Positions 63,721 through 64,000 of a stretch of 64,000 nucleotides of DNA are shown here, one piece after another (positions within the stretch are counted from its first letter, which is position 1; each line of letters opens with the position of its first letter). Origin of the DNA: DASPHG01 sp963849605 (GTDB lineage: Bacteria > Actinomycetota > Thermoleophilia > Solirubrobacterales > Thermoleophilaceae); NCBI GenBank assembly GCA_963849605.1, contig CAWKHX010000015.1, positions 620,001 to 684,000 on the forward strand. Direction: 5' to 3'. Under the pieces are notes generated by a model. That model ran no database searches. It was not told the origin of the DNA and saw only the letters and a list, made by a program, of their open reading frames with translations. Position numbers and translations under genes: made by a program.

Positions 63721-64000
63721 GTGGAACAGCGATTCGAATCAGTGCTGTCCGCTGCGCGCACGGGTGTCGAGTGGGCCTGGGCAGAGCTCTACCGGGAGCA
63801 CGCTCCCGCCGTGCTCGGCTACCTGAGGGCGCGGGGTGCGCCCGACGCCGAGGACCTGCTCGGCGAGGTCTTCCTACAGCTGGCGCGTGACCTGTCCGGA
63901 TTCGAAGGTGACGCGCGCGCGTTCCGCGCGTGGGTGTTCACGGTCGCGCATCACCGGCTGCTCGACGACGTCCGCAAGCGCCGTCGTCGCCCGCAGACCG
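63721..64000 (+). CDS. ECF sigma factor, 3' partial
   Basis: GTG start with AGGAGG 4 nt upstream; runs off the window. The visible 93 residues cover sigma region 2: WAWAELYREHAPAVLGYLRA, PDAEDLLGEVFLQLARDLSG and FRAWVFTVAHHRLLDDVRKR. Unlike the one at 6137 it has no N-terminal extension. xthA lies 8 nt upstream, so they may share a transcript. Confidence 0.85.
   Translation, partial: MEQRFESVLSAARTGVEWAWAELYREHAPAVLGYLRARGAPDAEDLLGEVFLQLARDLSGFEGDARAFRAWVFTVAHHRLLDDVRKRRRRPQT

Overview
This window is very GC-rich DNA packed with genes on both strands. It looks like a deep-branching actinobacterium of the Thermoleophilia (Solirubrobacterales/Gaiellales type). That placement is an inference from gene content: a complete 14-subunit nuo operon, bacterial Ku, many secreted RTX-like and beta-propeller proteins, an ECF sigma factor with a long basic N-terminal extension, and frequent GTG/TTG starts. 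There is no rRNA gene in the window to confirm it.

Layout. 1-6 kb: a run of exported proteins (an inactive-looking calcineurin-type phosphoesterase, three lipoproteins, a TolB-like propeller). 6.1-7.1 kb: an ECF sigma factor. 7.1-13.3 kb: two divergent exported phosphoesterases, one of them a very large SBBP-propeller/phosphodiesterase/Calx-beta/RTX fusion. 13.3-16.8 kb: small secreted and membrane proteins and an SDR. 16.8-23.1 kb (minus): a PAS-PAS-GGDEF-EAL protein, then thyX-like/rpe/acs. 23.2-26.7 kb: proline dehydrogenase, P5C dehydrogenase and a MEDS-domain protein. 26.7-41.1 kb (minus): nuoA to nuoN with overlapping or nearly touching genes. 41.2-45.8 kb: flavin reductase and Ku, a divergent cupredoxin/cytochrome c pair, serS and a tRNA-Ser(UGA). 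45.8-53.3 kb: a hotdog protein, a TetR regulator and a four-gene exported operon (copper protein, amidohydrolase, PQQ-type propeller with cupredoxin, RTX protein). 53.3-64 kb: hydrolases, penicillin acylase, tRNA-Ser(GCU), MFS transporter, rhamnose-reductase-like SDR, CocE-type peptidase, xthA and the start of another ECF sigma factor.

The strongest candidate for an undescribed system is at 45.8-53.3 kb. Three 16-bp palindromes of the form GGTACK-N4-CGTACC lie in front of the hotdog gene, the tetR gene and the exported operon, two of them next to recognisable promoters. This predicts a small TetR regulon controlling an extracytoplasmic copper/PQQ-type oxidation module whose substrate is unknown.

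A caution: at least six long genes (about 5.39, 8.19, 9.1-12.1, 23.7, 25.3-25.7 and 29.66 kb) are broken by single-base shifts, several inside C or G runs. Because one of them is nuoM in an otherwise intact operon, I read most of these as indel errors in the sequence rather than real gene decay, and annotate each gene across its full span.
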